From positions 1 to 45,175 of the forward strand of contig JAFLDV010000033.1 in the NCBI GenBank assembly GCA_017302255.1: a stretch of DNA of 45,175 nt. Direction: 5' to 3'. The stretch is from Gammaproteobacteria bacterium (GTDB lineage Bacteria > Pseudomonadota > Gammaproteobacteria > Enterobacterales > Alteromonadaceae). A model generated the notes under the pieces. The model was not told the DNA's origin, searched no databases, and saw nothing but the letters and a program-made list of their open reading frames with translations. Within the stretch, counting starts at the first letter, position 1. Each line of letters opens with the position of its first letter. Below are positions 26,435 through 34,655 of this stretch, one piece after another. A program made the position numbers and the translations under genes.

Positions 26435-28321
26435 CTAAACCAGTGGTAATTCAAAATAAAAACAAGCACCTTGCGGCGTATTTGGCTGATAGCCGATGTA
26501 CCCATCCATATGTTCAATCAGTTGCTTACAGATGGCGAGACCAAGGCCGGTGCCACCAATGGCTCGACTATCTGAACCATCTGCTTGCGAAAACTTCTGA
26601 AATAGCCTGCTTTCAAATTCTGCAGGCACTCCAGGGCCAAAGTCACAAATACTGACCCGTACCCGCGTTGCGATAATATCGGCTTTTAAGTGCACGCTGC
26701 TGCCTGCGGGCGAAAACCGAATGGCATTGACTAGTAAGTTAGCCAGCACTTGCTGCAGCCGGTTGATATCGACGTTCACTTGCTCATTAAATGGCATCGG
26801 CCAAAAGGCATCAATCTGCACGCCCTTTTGATTTGCTAACGGCAGATGTCTTTGCATGGCTTGCAACAACAACGGTTGCAGTGGCGTGGGCTTTTTGAAT
26901 ATCTGCATTTTACCAGCGACCAGTTTCTCGATATCGAGTAAGTCGTTGATTAATGTATTTAATTGCTGGCTACTTTGCAGCGCTATATCCAACATTTGCT
27001 GTTGTTTAGTTTCTAACTTGCCAAGCGTGCCCGCAGCTAACAGACCTAAAGCACCGCTAATGGCAGTGAGTGGCGTGCGTAGCTCGTGACTAACGGTTGA
27101 CACAAATTCATCTTTCATTTGCTCATGTTGACGGCGCACCGTGATATCTCGCATTAATAACAACAACATACTGCGGTCGCCCAAATCTAATCGGCTTTGC
27201 ACCAGTTCAACCGTCAGCAGATGCCCGTTTTTATTCAACACTTCTACTTCGCTGCCACCATCTTTGGTGGTTAGCGGCTGACCTGAAGGGAATAACACTT
27301 CACAAGTTAATCCGTGCAACTCCTCACTGTCATAACCGAACATCCGCTGGGCTGCTGGATTGATTTTATCGATGCGACATTGCGGATCTAGCACTACCAG
27401 CGCATCAGCTACGTGATAAATAACAGTGCGATAATAGGCTTCACTTTCGCGCAGTGCTTCAGCAGTTTCTGCCGACCGTTGATTTGCGCGCAGCACTGCA
27501 GCGACAAAGAATAAAATTAGCGCGGAAAAGGACAAACCGCCCAACCGAATGGGCCATAATAAATGCTCTGACGAATGATCTGGTGCCGCCGCTAACTGCC
27601 ATTGCACACCAGCGATACTGAGTTCCTGCAACAGCGCATCACCACTAAACAAGTTACTTTCACCAACCAGCACTTCGCCCCAATGATCACCACGATATTG
27701 GCGAATGCTAACGCGGATCTCATCGTCTTTGGCCTGTTGCAGCAGCAATTTCCAGATGGAGTCAATATCAAGCACTGTGCTGACAATACCCCAATAGCTG
27801 CCATCGTCTAAAAACACGGGAATACGATGGATCAGCCCTTCGCCACCTTGAGTCAATTGCACAGGGCCTGCCAATGCAGCTTCACGTCTGGCGATAATGG
27901 CTTCGATTTGCGGCCATTGATTGGTTAATTCTGGATAAAACACCCCCAGCGCTTTTTCGTTGCCTTCCAAAGGATGAATGTAGGTGATGCGGTTACCTGG
28001 CGCGATACCGATATTGCGGATATGCCGACCTTGTTTCACCAAATTTGGCAGCAATGTGCGAAACACTTCCGGCGCGACGTGACCGTTACTGGCTTGAATG
28101 TAAGCCACTAAACCAGCGCTGAGGTGCAGCGGCGAGTTTACTTCGGTTTCCATTCGCGCCCGCAATTGACCGACCGCGACCGACACTTGCCGCAAGCTGA
28201 TTAAATTCTGGCGTTGTTGCTCTTGCCGAGCCAAAAGTTCGGTGACTACGGCAAATATCAGCAGTAGCATGGCCAGAACTGACCATTGCATCGGCGTTAA
28301 TAAGGCAGGATCTTTGCGCAT
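26435..28321 (-). CDS. membrane sensor histidine kinase with CHASE and PAS domains
   Basis: From Met at 28321 (MRKDPALLTPMQW; AGGT lies about 8 nt upstream) the product has 628 residues: a first membrane helix near 12-32, a periplasmic CHASE-like domain (about 65-215, with IRNIGIAPGNRITYIHPLEG and ALGVFYPEL), a second helix near 255-278, and a PAS domain (about 300-390, VADALVVLDPQCRIDKINPA). The HisKA H-box has His412 in STVSHELRTPLTAIS, and the HATPase domain has the N-box LANLLVNAIRFSPAG, DFGPGVP and GGTGLGLAICKQL. No receiver domain or response-regulator gene is adjacent, so it is an orphan kinase. The ligand is unknown. Confidence 0.93.
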   Translation of the reverse strand: MRKDPALLTPMQWSVLAMLLLIFAVVTELLARQEQQRQNLISLRQVSVAVGQLRARMETEVNSPLHLSAGLVAYIQASNGHVAPEVFRTLLPNLVKQGRHIRNIGIAPGNRITYIHPLEGNEKALGVFYPELTNQWPQIEAIIARREAALAGPVQLTQGGEGLIHRIPVFLDDGSYWGIVSTVLDIDSIWKLLLQQAKDDEIRVSIRQYRGDHWGEVLVGESNLFSGDALLQELSIAGVQWQLAAAPDHSSEHLLWPIRLGGLSFSALILFFVAAVLRANQRSAETAEALRESEAYYRTVIYHVADALVVLDPQCRIDKINPAAQRMFGYDSEELHGLTCEVLFPSGQPLTTKDGGSEVEVLNKNGHLLTVELVQSRLDLGDRSMLLLLMRDITVRRQHEQMKDEFVSTVSHELRTPLTAISGALGLLAAGTLGKLETKQQQMLDIALQSSQQLNTLINDLLDIEKLVAGKMQIFKKPTPLQPLLLQAMQRHLPLANQKGVQIDAFWPMPFNEQVNVDINRLQQVLANLLVNAIRFSPAGSSVHLKADIIATRVRVSICDFGPGVPAEFESRLFQKFSQADGSDSRAIGGTGLGLAICKQLIEHMDGYIGYQPNTPQGACFYFELPLV

Positions 28322-28443
28322 AATTGACCTTTTATCGCTGAAATCGCTCTTGGCAGAGTTGATGGACTGCACGCGATGACTGAACTAATGATACACTTAG
28401 CCGCCCGTTCCGGCAGATAAAATTCGCTTCGAAGGAGCCCGAT

Positions 28444-29478
28444 GTGACTGATTTAACCATTCAAACCCCTGATGACTGGCATTTGCATTTTCGCGACGGT
28501 GACATGCTGCAAGAAACTGTGCCAGCGACCGCTCGTTGCTTCCGCCGTGCTGTGGTAATGCCAAACTTAGTACCTCCAGTTACCACTGGCGAGTTAGCTA
28601 GTGCTTATCGGCAACGAATTTTAGCGGCGCGTCCGGCCAATAGTACTTTCGAACCGATCATGACTATTTATCTCACTGATACCACAACAGCGCAAGACAT
28701 CAAAGCAGCGAAAGCGGCGGGAGTGTTAGCTGCAAAAATGTATCCTGCCGGCGCCACCACTAATTCACACTCTGGCGTTTCTAGCTTAAGTAGCTTATTC
28801 CCGGTGTTAGAGGCCTTGGTTGAAAACGATATGCTGCTTTTAGTGCATGGCGAAGTGACTGAAGCCCATGTCGATATTTTTGACCGGGAAAAAGTTTTCA
28901 TCGAACAGCATTTATCGCAAATCGTTGCGAAATTTCCAGAATTACGCATCGTGCTTGAGCACATCACCACCGCTGACGCCGTTGAATTTGTTAGCAAAAG
29001 CTCAGCCAAAGTTGCCGCAACCATCACTCCGCAGCACTTAATGCTGAACCGTAACGATATGTTAGTTGGCGGCATTCGCCCACATAACTACTGCTTACCA
29101 GTGTTAAAACGGGCGACGCACCAACAAGCGCTACGCGCTATTGTCGCAAGCGGCAATCCGAAGTTCTTCTTGGGTACCGATTCTGCCCCACATGCCAAAC
29201 ATCGCAAAGAATCTGCTTGCGGTTGTGCGGGTTGCTACAGCGCTTGGAGCGCGATTGAGCTTTATGCGCAAGTCTTTGAAGAACTTGGTGCTCTGGATAA
29301 ACTCGAAGGTTTTGCCAGCCACTACGGCGCCGATTTTTACGGCCTACCGCGCAACAGCGGCACTATCACGCTGACCCGCGAGACTTGGCAAATTCCAGAA
29401 GAAATCACGCTGCCAGATGGCAATCCAATTGTGCCGTTTTTTGCGGGGCAGCAAGTCAATTGGAAACTGAAAGTCTAA
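28444..29478 (+). CDS. pyrC: dihydroorotase, class II
   Basis: PyrC closes carbamoyl-aspartate to dihydroorotate in de novo pyrimidine synthesis. The 344-residue product starts at GTG 28444 with GGAG about 9 nt upstream. Zinc ligands are visible: His13 and His15 in [11 protein letters not shown], the carboxylated Lys98 in [16 protein letters not shown], a later His in LVHGEV and in LEHITT, and the catalytic Asp in [16 protein letters not shown]. Length matches E. coli PyrC (348). The last six codons plus stop are repeated twice more just after the gene. A good intrinsic terminator follows. Confidence 0.97.
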   Translation: MTDLTIQTPDDWHLHFRDGDMLQETVPATARCFRRAVVMPNLVPPVTTGELASAYRQRILAARPANSTFEPIMTIYLTDTTTAQDIKAAKAAGVLAAKMYPAGATTNSHSGVSSLSSLFPVLEALVENDMLLLVHGEVTEAHVDIFDREKVFIEQHLSQIVAKFPELRIVLEHITTADAVEFVSKSSAKVAATITPQHLMLNRNDMLVGGIRPHNYCLPVLKRATHQQALRAIVASGNPKFFLGTDSAPHAKHRKESACGCAGCYSAWSAIELYAQVFEELGALDKLEGFASHYGADFYGLPRNSGTITLTRETWQIPEEITLPDGNPIVPFFAGQQVNWKLKV

Positions 29479-29516
29479 TTGGAAACTGAAAGCCTAATTG
29501 GAAACTGAAAGTCTAG
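29460..29516 (+). repeat. three tandem 19-bp copies of the pyrC 3' end
   Basis: TTGGAAACTGAAAGTCTAA (29460-29478, pyrC's last codons and stop) is followed directly by a copy with one T-to-C change (29479-29497) and a third copy (29498-29516) differing only in its last base. The extra copies lie outside the frame because the first already contains the stop codon. This looks like local slippage amplification. Confidence 0.9.
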
Positions 29517-29563
29517 CTTAATGAGTAAGCTAAAAACCAATTGGCTATCACTGTGAAATATCT

Positions 29564-29589
29564 GAGGGAGCGATTGCTCCCTCTTTTTT
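29564..29589 (+). terminator. intrinsic terminator of pyrC
   Basis: GAGGGAGC (29564-29571) pairs perfectly with GCTCCCTC (29576-29583) around a GATT loop and is followed by six T. It is correctly placed for pyrC on the plus strand. Confidence 0.9.
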
Positions 29590-29659
29590 CGCACCAGCAA
29601 GTTTTCGCCCCACCTTGTTTTTATATCGCCTCGTTTTCGACCCCGAGTTTGTGTGCTAT

Positions 29660-30574
29660 CTAGCAAAATTGAGCAATTTTCGCCAACTGCAAAGCGCATT
29701 GTTCACGCAAAAAATCCCGCAATAACAATACCGCAGGAGTTATTACTTGCCGATTGGCGCAGACTAAATTCAGCGGCAAATCTGGCCCATGGAATTCACT
29801 CAGTAAAGGCACCACCCGACCCGCCGCCATATCCTCTGACATATCCAGCGCCGACTTCAAGCCAATGCCCTTGCCCGAAACAATCCAACGATGCACGACT
29901 TCAGCGTCATTGCTAATGCGATTTCCACTAACATTCACGCTAAAAGGTGTACCGGCTTCCTGAAACCACCACTTATCAAAAGCGCGCTCGTCGATTAAAT
30001 ACAGCACACATGCATGTTGCGTGAGCAACATGGGATGAGTCGGCGCTGGCTGCAACGCGAGATAACTAGGGGCAGCAAACACCCGTCGTGGCACTGAGGC
30101 AATAGCAAAAGCCACATGCGCTGAATCTTGCACAGGCCCGTAACGTAGCGCCAAATCCACCGGCTCGCGGTACAAACCAGCCAGACGGTCGCTTAACTCT
30201 AAACGCAAACGCACTGCGGGATGGCGCTGCATAAATTCATCGAGCCAAGGCAACAGCAGGTGTCGGCCTAGATCACTTGGCGCAGACAAACGCAATTCGC
30301 CACCAACTTGCGCTTGGCTCATCGCCAATTCTTGCTCGCCCTGCGCGAGCGCCGTTAAAGCATTTTGACAATGCGATAAAAACCGCTCGCCGGCAGGGGT
30401 TAACCGCAGACTGCGGGTTGAACGCACTAATAACTGACTTTGCAGATGCTGCTCTAAGCGCTTTAGCGCGGCGCTAGCGGCCGCGGGCGTTAACTGAAAT
30501 TGTGCTGCGGCTTTACTAATATTGCCGGTATGCACGATTTGCATAAAGAGTTGAAGATCTTGCACTTGCAGCAT
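29660..30574 (-). CDS. LysR-family transcriptional regulator
   Basis: The 304-residue LysR-type regulator has an N-terminal winged helix-turn-helix (residues about 1-60: DLQLFMQIVHTGNISKAAAQ, then AASAALKRLEQHLQSQLLVR and LTPAGERFL) and a C-terminal two-lobe effector domain starting near GELRLSAPSDLGRHLLLPWL. It belongs to the class with ALRYGPVQDS and RRVFAAPSYLA (AaeR/DsdC-like in general look). It is divergent from the oxidoreductase gene at 30697 with a 122-nt gap, so it most likely controls that gene and itself. The effector is unknown. Confidence 0.93.
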   Translation of the reverse strand: MLQVQDLQLFMQIVHTGNISKAAAQFQLTPAAASAALKRLEQHLQSQLLVRSTRSLRLTPAGERFLSHCQNALTALAQGEQELAMSQAQVGGELRLSAPSDLGRHLLLPWLDEFMQRHPAVRLRLELSDRLAGLYREPVDLALRYGPVQDSAHVAFAIASVPRRVFAAPSYLALQPAPTHPMLLTQHACVLYLIDERAFDKWWFQEAGTPFSVNVSGNRISNDAEVVHRWIVSGKGIGLKSALDMSEDMAAGRVVPLLSEFHGPDLPLNLVCANRQVITPAVLLLRDFLREQCALQLAKIAQFC

Positions 30575-30696
30575 CGGCCACCGCCATTTTCAAATAATAT
30601 TTGATAAAGAATGCAGAATTAGTCGGTTTTTCTTTAAATGTCAATCCGTCACACTAGCTGGCATACCAAGTCCCCCAAAACTTTTAAGGTGAAATA

Positions 30697-31728
30697 ATGA
30701 TGCGAGCTATTGGTTATTTTCAATCGTTACCTATTCATGCAGCAGAGTCTTTAGTTGATATCGAGCTGCCAATTCCAACGGCGACTGGCCATGACTTGCT
30801 GGTGCGCGTAGAAGCCATTGCCGCAAATCCGGTCGACTTTAAAATCCGGAAAAACCGCGCGCCACAAGCAGATAAAGCGGAAGTGCTAGGCTGGGACGCT
30901 GCTGGCACAGTAGTGGCGGTTGGCGAATTGGTGAGCTTGTTCAAGGTCGGCGACCCAGTGTTTTACGCTGGCGCGTTAAATCGCCCAGGTGCTAATAGCG
31001 AATTTCATCTGGTGGATGAGCGTTTGGTTGGCGCCAAGCCACATAATTTAAGCTTTGCCGACGCCGCAGCGCTGCCACTCACAGCCATAACCGCGTGGGA
31101 GCTGCTGTTTGACCGCCTGCAATTGGACCTTGCCAGTCCGCAATTTCAACAAAAGGTGTTATTAGTAAGCGGCGCAGCTGGTGGCGTTGGCTCGGTATTG
31201 CTGCAATTGGCACGGCAAAAAACTGACGCCTTTATCATCGGCACTGCCTCAAGGCCTGAAAGCCAGGTATGGGTGCAACAAATGGGCGCTCATGCCGTCA
31301 TCAATCATCAGCTGCCACTAGCTGAGGAGTTAGCACGGCTTGGCATCAAGCAAGTGAGCCATGTGGCGAGCTTAGTCGACACCGCAGCTTATTATGACGA
31401 ATTTATCGCAGCACTTGCACCACAGGGCAAATTGGCGCTGATTGACGACCCGCAAACGGCGCTCGATATCCGCCCACTGAAACTGAAAAGCTTAAGTTTG
31501 CATTGGGAGCTGATGTTTACTCGGTCATTATTCCAAACCCCAGACCAAATTGCCCAGCATCAACTCTTGAATGCCGTCAGCAAAATGGTTGAAGACGGCA
31601 CCTTGCAAAGCACAACAGGCCAGCATCTGGGACAAATCACCGCAGCAAACCTGCGAATAGCCCACGAGTTATTAGAAACAGGCAAAGTCGTCGGCAAGTT
31701 GGTGCTAAGCGGCTTCCCGAAGCTCTGA
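30697..31728 (+). CDS. medium-chain (zinc-type) alcohol dehydrogenase-like NADPH oxidoreductase
   Basis: The 343-residue MDR-superfamily protein has an N-terminal GroES-like domain (DLLVRVEAIAANPVDFKIRK, LGWDAAGTVVAVGE) and a Rossmann domain with the dinucleotide loop near residue 159 (VSGAAGGVGSVLLQLARQ). The structural-zinc cysteine cluster is absent, which fits the quinone-oxidoreductase / 'zinc-type alcohol dehydrogenase-like' branch that reduces quinones or enals with NADPH. AAGGT stands 8 nt before the tandem ATG ATG start. The LysR gene is divergent. The physiological substrate is unknown. Confidence 0.9.
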   Translation: MMRAIGYFQSLPIHAAESLVDIELPIPTATGHDLLVRVEAIAANPVDFKIRKNRAPQADKAEVLGWDAAGTVVAVGELVSLFKVGDPVFYAGALNRPGANSEFHLVDERLVGAKPHNLSFADAAALPLTAITAWELLFDRLQLDLASPQFQQKVLLVSGAAGGVGSVLLQLARQKTDAFIIGTASRPESQVWVQQMGAHAVINHQLPLAEELARLGIKQVSHVASLVDTAAYYDEFIAALAPQGKLALIDDPQTALDIRPLKLKSLSLHWELMFTRSLFQTPDQIAQHQLLNAVSKMVEDGTLQSTTGQHLGQITAANLRIAHELLETGKVVGKLVLSGFPKL

Positions 31729-31830
31729 GGTTTATGGTGTAGCAAGCGACTAATTGCGCGAGTCAACCACGACACAGGTTCGACTCGCGACAACACTAAG
31801 AACTGCGCGGTTGAAATCCAGGTTGTGCTG

Positions 31831-31977
31831 CGAACTGCGAACTGCGAACTGGGAACTGGGAACTGGGAACTGGGAACTGGGAACTGGGAACTGGGAACTG
31901 GGAACTGGCAACTGGCAACTGGCAACTGGCAACTGGCAACTGGCAACTGGCAACTGGCAACTGGCAACTGGCAACTG
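31831..31977 (+). repeat. heptanucleotide tandem repeat, 21 units in three variant blocks
   Basis: The block is 147 bp of uninterrupted 7-bp units: three CGAACTG, then eight GGAACTG, then ten GCAACTG. The units differ only in their first two bases and are sorted into homogeneous blocks. Because 7 is not a multiple of 3 and no unit creates a stop, every frame is open through the array, giving spurious heptad peptides such as QLPVASC. It lies in the gap between the oxidoreductase gene and the tRNA-Arg promoter. It behaves as a minisatellite prone to copy-number change. Confidence 0.95.
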
Positions 31978-32119
31978 GCATGGTCCAACTGACAGCGGGT
32001 GCGATTGCAACTGAAATTCACATCAAGTGACGCAAAAAGCAGACGAAACAGTGAACTCGTTGATTTGGCTATTTTTTGACTAATCAGCCAGAAAGCAAGG
32101 CTCCGCACGATTTTCCATC
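31978..32119. other. non-coding gap between heptamer array and tRNA promoter
   Basis: No coding region with a plausible start or domain was found. The 102 nt between the oxidoreductase stop and the repeat array (31729-31830) are likewise without a recognisable gene. Confidence 0.5.
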
Positions 32120-32148
32120 TGGACAACGCCATCAAGGCACAATACAAT
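32120..32148 (+). promoter_or_regulatory. sigma-70 promoter of the tRNA-Arg gene
   Basis: TGGACA (32120-32125, five of six to the -35 consensus) is followed after exactly 17 nt by TACAAT (32143-32148, five of six to the -10). The tRNA begins 12 nt after the -10, so the leader is very short. Confidence 0.78.
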
Positions 32149-32160
32149 GCCTCCCGTCGT

Positions 32161-32237
<77 letters not shown>

Positions 32238-32245
32238 TATAAATC

Positions 32246-32277
32246 AACCACTTAGAGGCAACTCAAGTGGTTTTTTT
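32246..32277 (+). terminator. intrinsic terminator of tRNA-Arg
   Basis: AACCACTT (32246-32253) pairs with AAGTGGTT (32265-32272), leading into a run of seven T ending at 32277. The hairpin starts 9 nt after the tRNA. Confidence 0.88.
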
Positions 32278-32537
32278 ATGCCCGGTGACAAAATTGTGCC
32301 CGTACTGTGACAAATCCATTTTTCCCATCTCCTCTTTTTTCGGTCAAATTGACCTCTGCTTGATTTTATCAGAGTGATGATTTTGAGATTGTTTTGGTCA
32401 GTGCCAATCGAAACTATTCGAACTTAAAAACTTCCGCTGTATTTCTCTTAGAATTTAAAGCATCCGCTTATAAAACAGCGCTTTATGCTTAAGAAATCTG
32501 GGGTATGATTTAGCAAAGAGCCAAGCACAGGATTGCG
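32278..32537 (+). promoter_or_regulatory. leader region of the methyltransferase/HNH operon
   Basis: This stretch has no gene. It contains a perfect palindrome GGTCAAATTGACC at 32342-32354 (candidate operator), a small hairpin CTCTG...CAGAG at 32354-32374, and a -10-like TATGAT at 32504-32509 about 30 nt before the methyltransferase ATG. No clear -35 is seen. The composition turns AT-rich here. Confidence 0.4.
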
Positions 32538-33104
32538 ATGACCTACTACGACCAAAACGCCAAGCTATTTTTTGATAACACCGTCAACGTTGATATGTCC
32601 GGTTTATATGATGAGTTTTTGCCCCTTGTGCCAAAAGCAGGCCATATATTAGATGCGGGATGTGGATCTGGTCGTGATAGTAAGGCTTTTATTGAGCGCG
32701 GGTATCAAGTCTATGCAATAGATGACAGCGCCGAAATGGCTGCACTGGCAGAGCAATTGATTGGTCAGAAGGTAGAAGTTATCTCCTTTCAAGCCTTCAA
32801 ACCATCGCGTTATTTTGATGCGATTTGGGCATGTGCTTCATTGCTTCATCTAAGGATGCAGGATCTTCCAGAGACAATTAACCAACTGAGCAAGTGCCTA
32901 AATGCTGATGGGGTTTTTTATTGTTCGTTTAAATATGGGCAAGAGGAAGTAACTAGGGATGGCCGACACTTCACAAATTTGAATGAACAATTGCTTGAAT
33001 CCATAGTTGGCGACTCCCTCAAAATTGCAAAAACTTGGGTTACTACAGATTTGCGTCCCGAACGACATGAAAAATGGTTAAACGCAATCCTCATAAGGTG
33101 CTGA
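32538..33104 (+). CDS. class I SAM-dependent methyltransferase
   Basis: The 188-residue protein has the class I methyltransferase fold: motif I ILDAGCGSGRDS at residues 37-48, a motif II acidic end in YQVYAIDDSAEM, and FDAIWACASLLHLRMQDLPE as motif IV. The lack of NPPY/DPPY shows it is not a standard DNA adenine or cytosine-N4 methyltransferase. It looks like the TehB/UbiE-type branch that acts on small molecules or proteins. The AGGA before the ATG supports the start. Its stop lies one base before the HNH gene start, so the two are almost certainly translated together. The real substrate is unknown. Confidence 0.85.
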   Translation: MTYYDQNAKLFFDNTVNVDMSGLYDEFLPLVPKAGHILDAGCGSGRDSKAFIERGYQVYAIDDSAEMAALAEQLIGQKVEVISFQAFKPSRYFDAIWACASLLHLRMQDLPETINQLSKCLNADGVFYCSFKYGQEEVTRDGRHFTNLNEQLLESIVGDSLKIAKTWVTTDLRPERHEKWLNAILIRC

Positions 33105-33105
33105 A

Positions 33106-34113
33106 ATGGAATTCACTAACGAAGACTTTTTTAAAGGGATAGTTTTATTCGGACTTAATGCCGCCACCTATAAAATGGGCTTAGCGCAAACGCTTATTTC
33201 TGCTTCTAGAGCAAAAAGCAATTTGCTTAACTGGGGCGATTTATCAGAGACTTATTTTGATATATATCTCAATCGCCTTAGACAAAACCCAATGCCGCAA
33301 CAAGGCAACCCAAATCGACTCACCAAGATGGAACGCATCGTAAAAGAACATGAATTAGGTGTGCTTTCACGAACTGAAGCAATCAAAAAAGTAGCGGAAA
33401 TTGGCTTCGAGGATGTAGTTCCAAGGTTTCAAACCATTGGCACAGATAAAAATATTGTCTCAGACTATTTTTATGAAATTGATTTCGGGAACAAACTTGT
33501 TCTGAAGGACACGCTTCTTTCTCTCGATACCGTGCAGCTTGATCAGCTTGAAGCTGAAGTTCTAGCACGGTGGGGATTACTAGAAGGTGCTTTTAGCATC
33601 AATCAAACAGATTTCAAACTGGCAAACGACATCAGAGAAATTTACCTTAAGGATGGATACAGCCGTAAAGCTTTGACAAGTAATATCCCATTTCTCGCAG
33701 GCTATCAGGGTAATACTTGTTTTTACTGCGGCGAGCCAATGCTTAACGATATCCATGTTGACCATGTACTCCCCCGCCAAGTTTTAAATCATGATGATAT
33801 TTGGAACTTAGTGTTAGCGCATGGAGACTGTAATTTATTAAAGTCAGATAGGCTCGTAGGCGCACATTTCATCCAAAAGCTAATTGCGCGCAACGAAAAC
33901 ATCATGGGCAGTAATCACCCTTGGAAAGCTCAAATAGCTAACGCCCTCGGCACAACAGCCAACAGAAGAGCCGACACGCTTAAAGTTCACTATGACAATT
34001 TGAAAACCGTGCTAGGGAACTATTACTGGGGCGGTTCTGATACCTATAACCCAGCAATAGATCCATTTTATAAAAGACTTATTACCGTATTGAATAACAA
34101 AATGAGTAATTAA
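33106..34113 (+). CDS. HNH endonuclease-domain protein
   Basis: The 335-residue protein has an unassigned helical N-terminal half (about 1-195) and an HNH nuclease domain at about 200-260: Cys205-x-x-Cys208 (CFYCGEPM), Asp219-His220 in HVDHVLPR, Asn234 in WNLVLAHGDCN, and Cys242-Asn243 followed by LLKSDR. These are the zinc knuckle and catalytic beta-beta-alpha residues of the family. It starts one base after the methyltransferase stop with AGGTG upstream. The coupling to a non-DNA-type methyltransferase suggests a two-gene module, possibly defensive; that is an inference. The target nucleic acid is not known. Confidence 0.85.
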   Translation: MEFTNEDFFKGIVLFGLNAATYKMGLAQTLISASRAKSNLLNWGDLSETYFDIYLNRLRQNPMPQQGNPNRLTKMERIVKEHELGVLSRTEAIKKVAEIGFEDVVPRFQTIGTDKNIVSDYFYEIDFGNKLVLKDTLLSLDTVQLDQLEAEVLARWGLLEGAFSINQTDFKLANDIREIYLKDGYSRKALTSNIPFLAGYQGNTCFYCGEPMLNDIHVDHVLPRQVLNHDDIWNLVLAHGDCNLLKSDRLVGAHFIQKLIARNENIMGSNHPWKAQIANALGTTANRRADTLKVHYDNLKTVLGNYYWGGSDTYNPAIDPFYKRLITVLNNKMSN

Positions 34114-34655
34114 AATAATTTTTAAAAGATGAAAAAATAATTTAAAAACTAACTTCAAAAAATATCAACTCAGTTTTGAACGGTAAACTCCAACGTTAAT
34201 CGGGCGCAAAAGTATGTGTAGGTTGGAAATACTGTGCCATCGTATTTGGCACAGCAGATTGGGCAAGTAGTAATGGAATTACTAAGTTAGATTACTCTGA
34301 AGTAAAGTGATTAATTGCATTTAACTTACCACCTAATTGCAAAACTAACTTACCAGTCGTTGCAAATCTATCGGACCACTCTTTGCATCTAACTTACCAC
34401 TTTAATCAAAATTCTATTCTGAGAGTAGTGCCTTAACGTCAAAATTCTCAAAAGGGGACTGAAACTTCATGTATTTGCCCCCGCTAAAACGGACAGTACT
34501 AACTAGCCATTTTGAAAGCTGCTCAATTAGAGTTACATTAGCGTTAGCTTGAAATAAGTCAATTTTAGGGGGGAAGGCTTGAAAAGTTTTACTCTCAGGG
34601 AGATGCTCTTATGTCAAATATTAGCCCCTCATAATGAAATTTGGAGAATCATCTT
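34114..34655. other. structured AT-rich intergenic region with hairpins and TAACTTACCA repeats
   Basis: No credible gene was found in 540 bp. The region contains a perfect 8-bp hairpin, CTGTGCCA (34232-34239) with TGGCACAG (34247-34254); a 7-bp hairpin, TAGTAAT with ATTACTA (34268-34284, loop GGA); and three direct copies of TAACTTACCA at 34322-34331, 34346-34355 and 34390-34399. An inverted partial copy (CTAAGTTAG) lies at 34282-34290. TTGCAAA/TTTGCAT elements alternate with the repeats. It could be a regulatory region or a small RNA; I cannot decide which. Confidence 0.5.

Noticed and set aside
31831-31977. Possible CRISPR array
   Set aside because: Units are 7 bp and contiguous without spacers; this is a tandem repeat.
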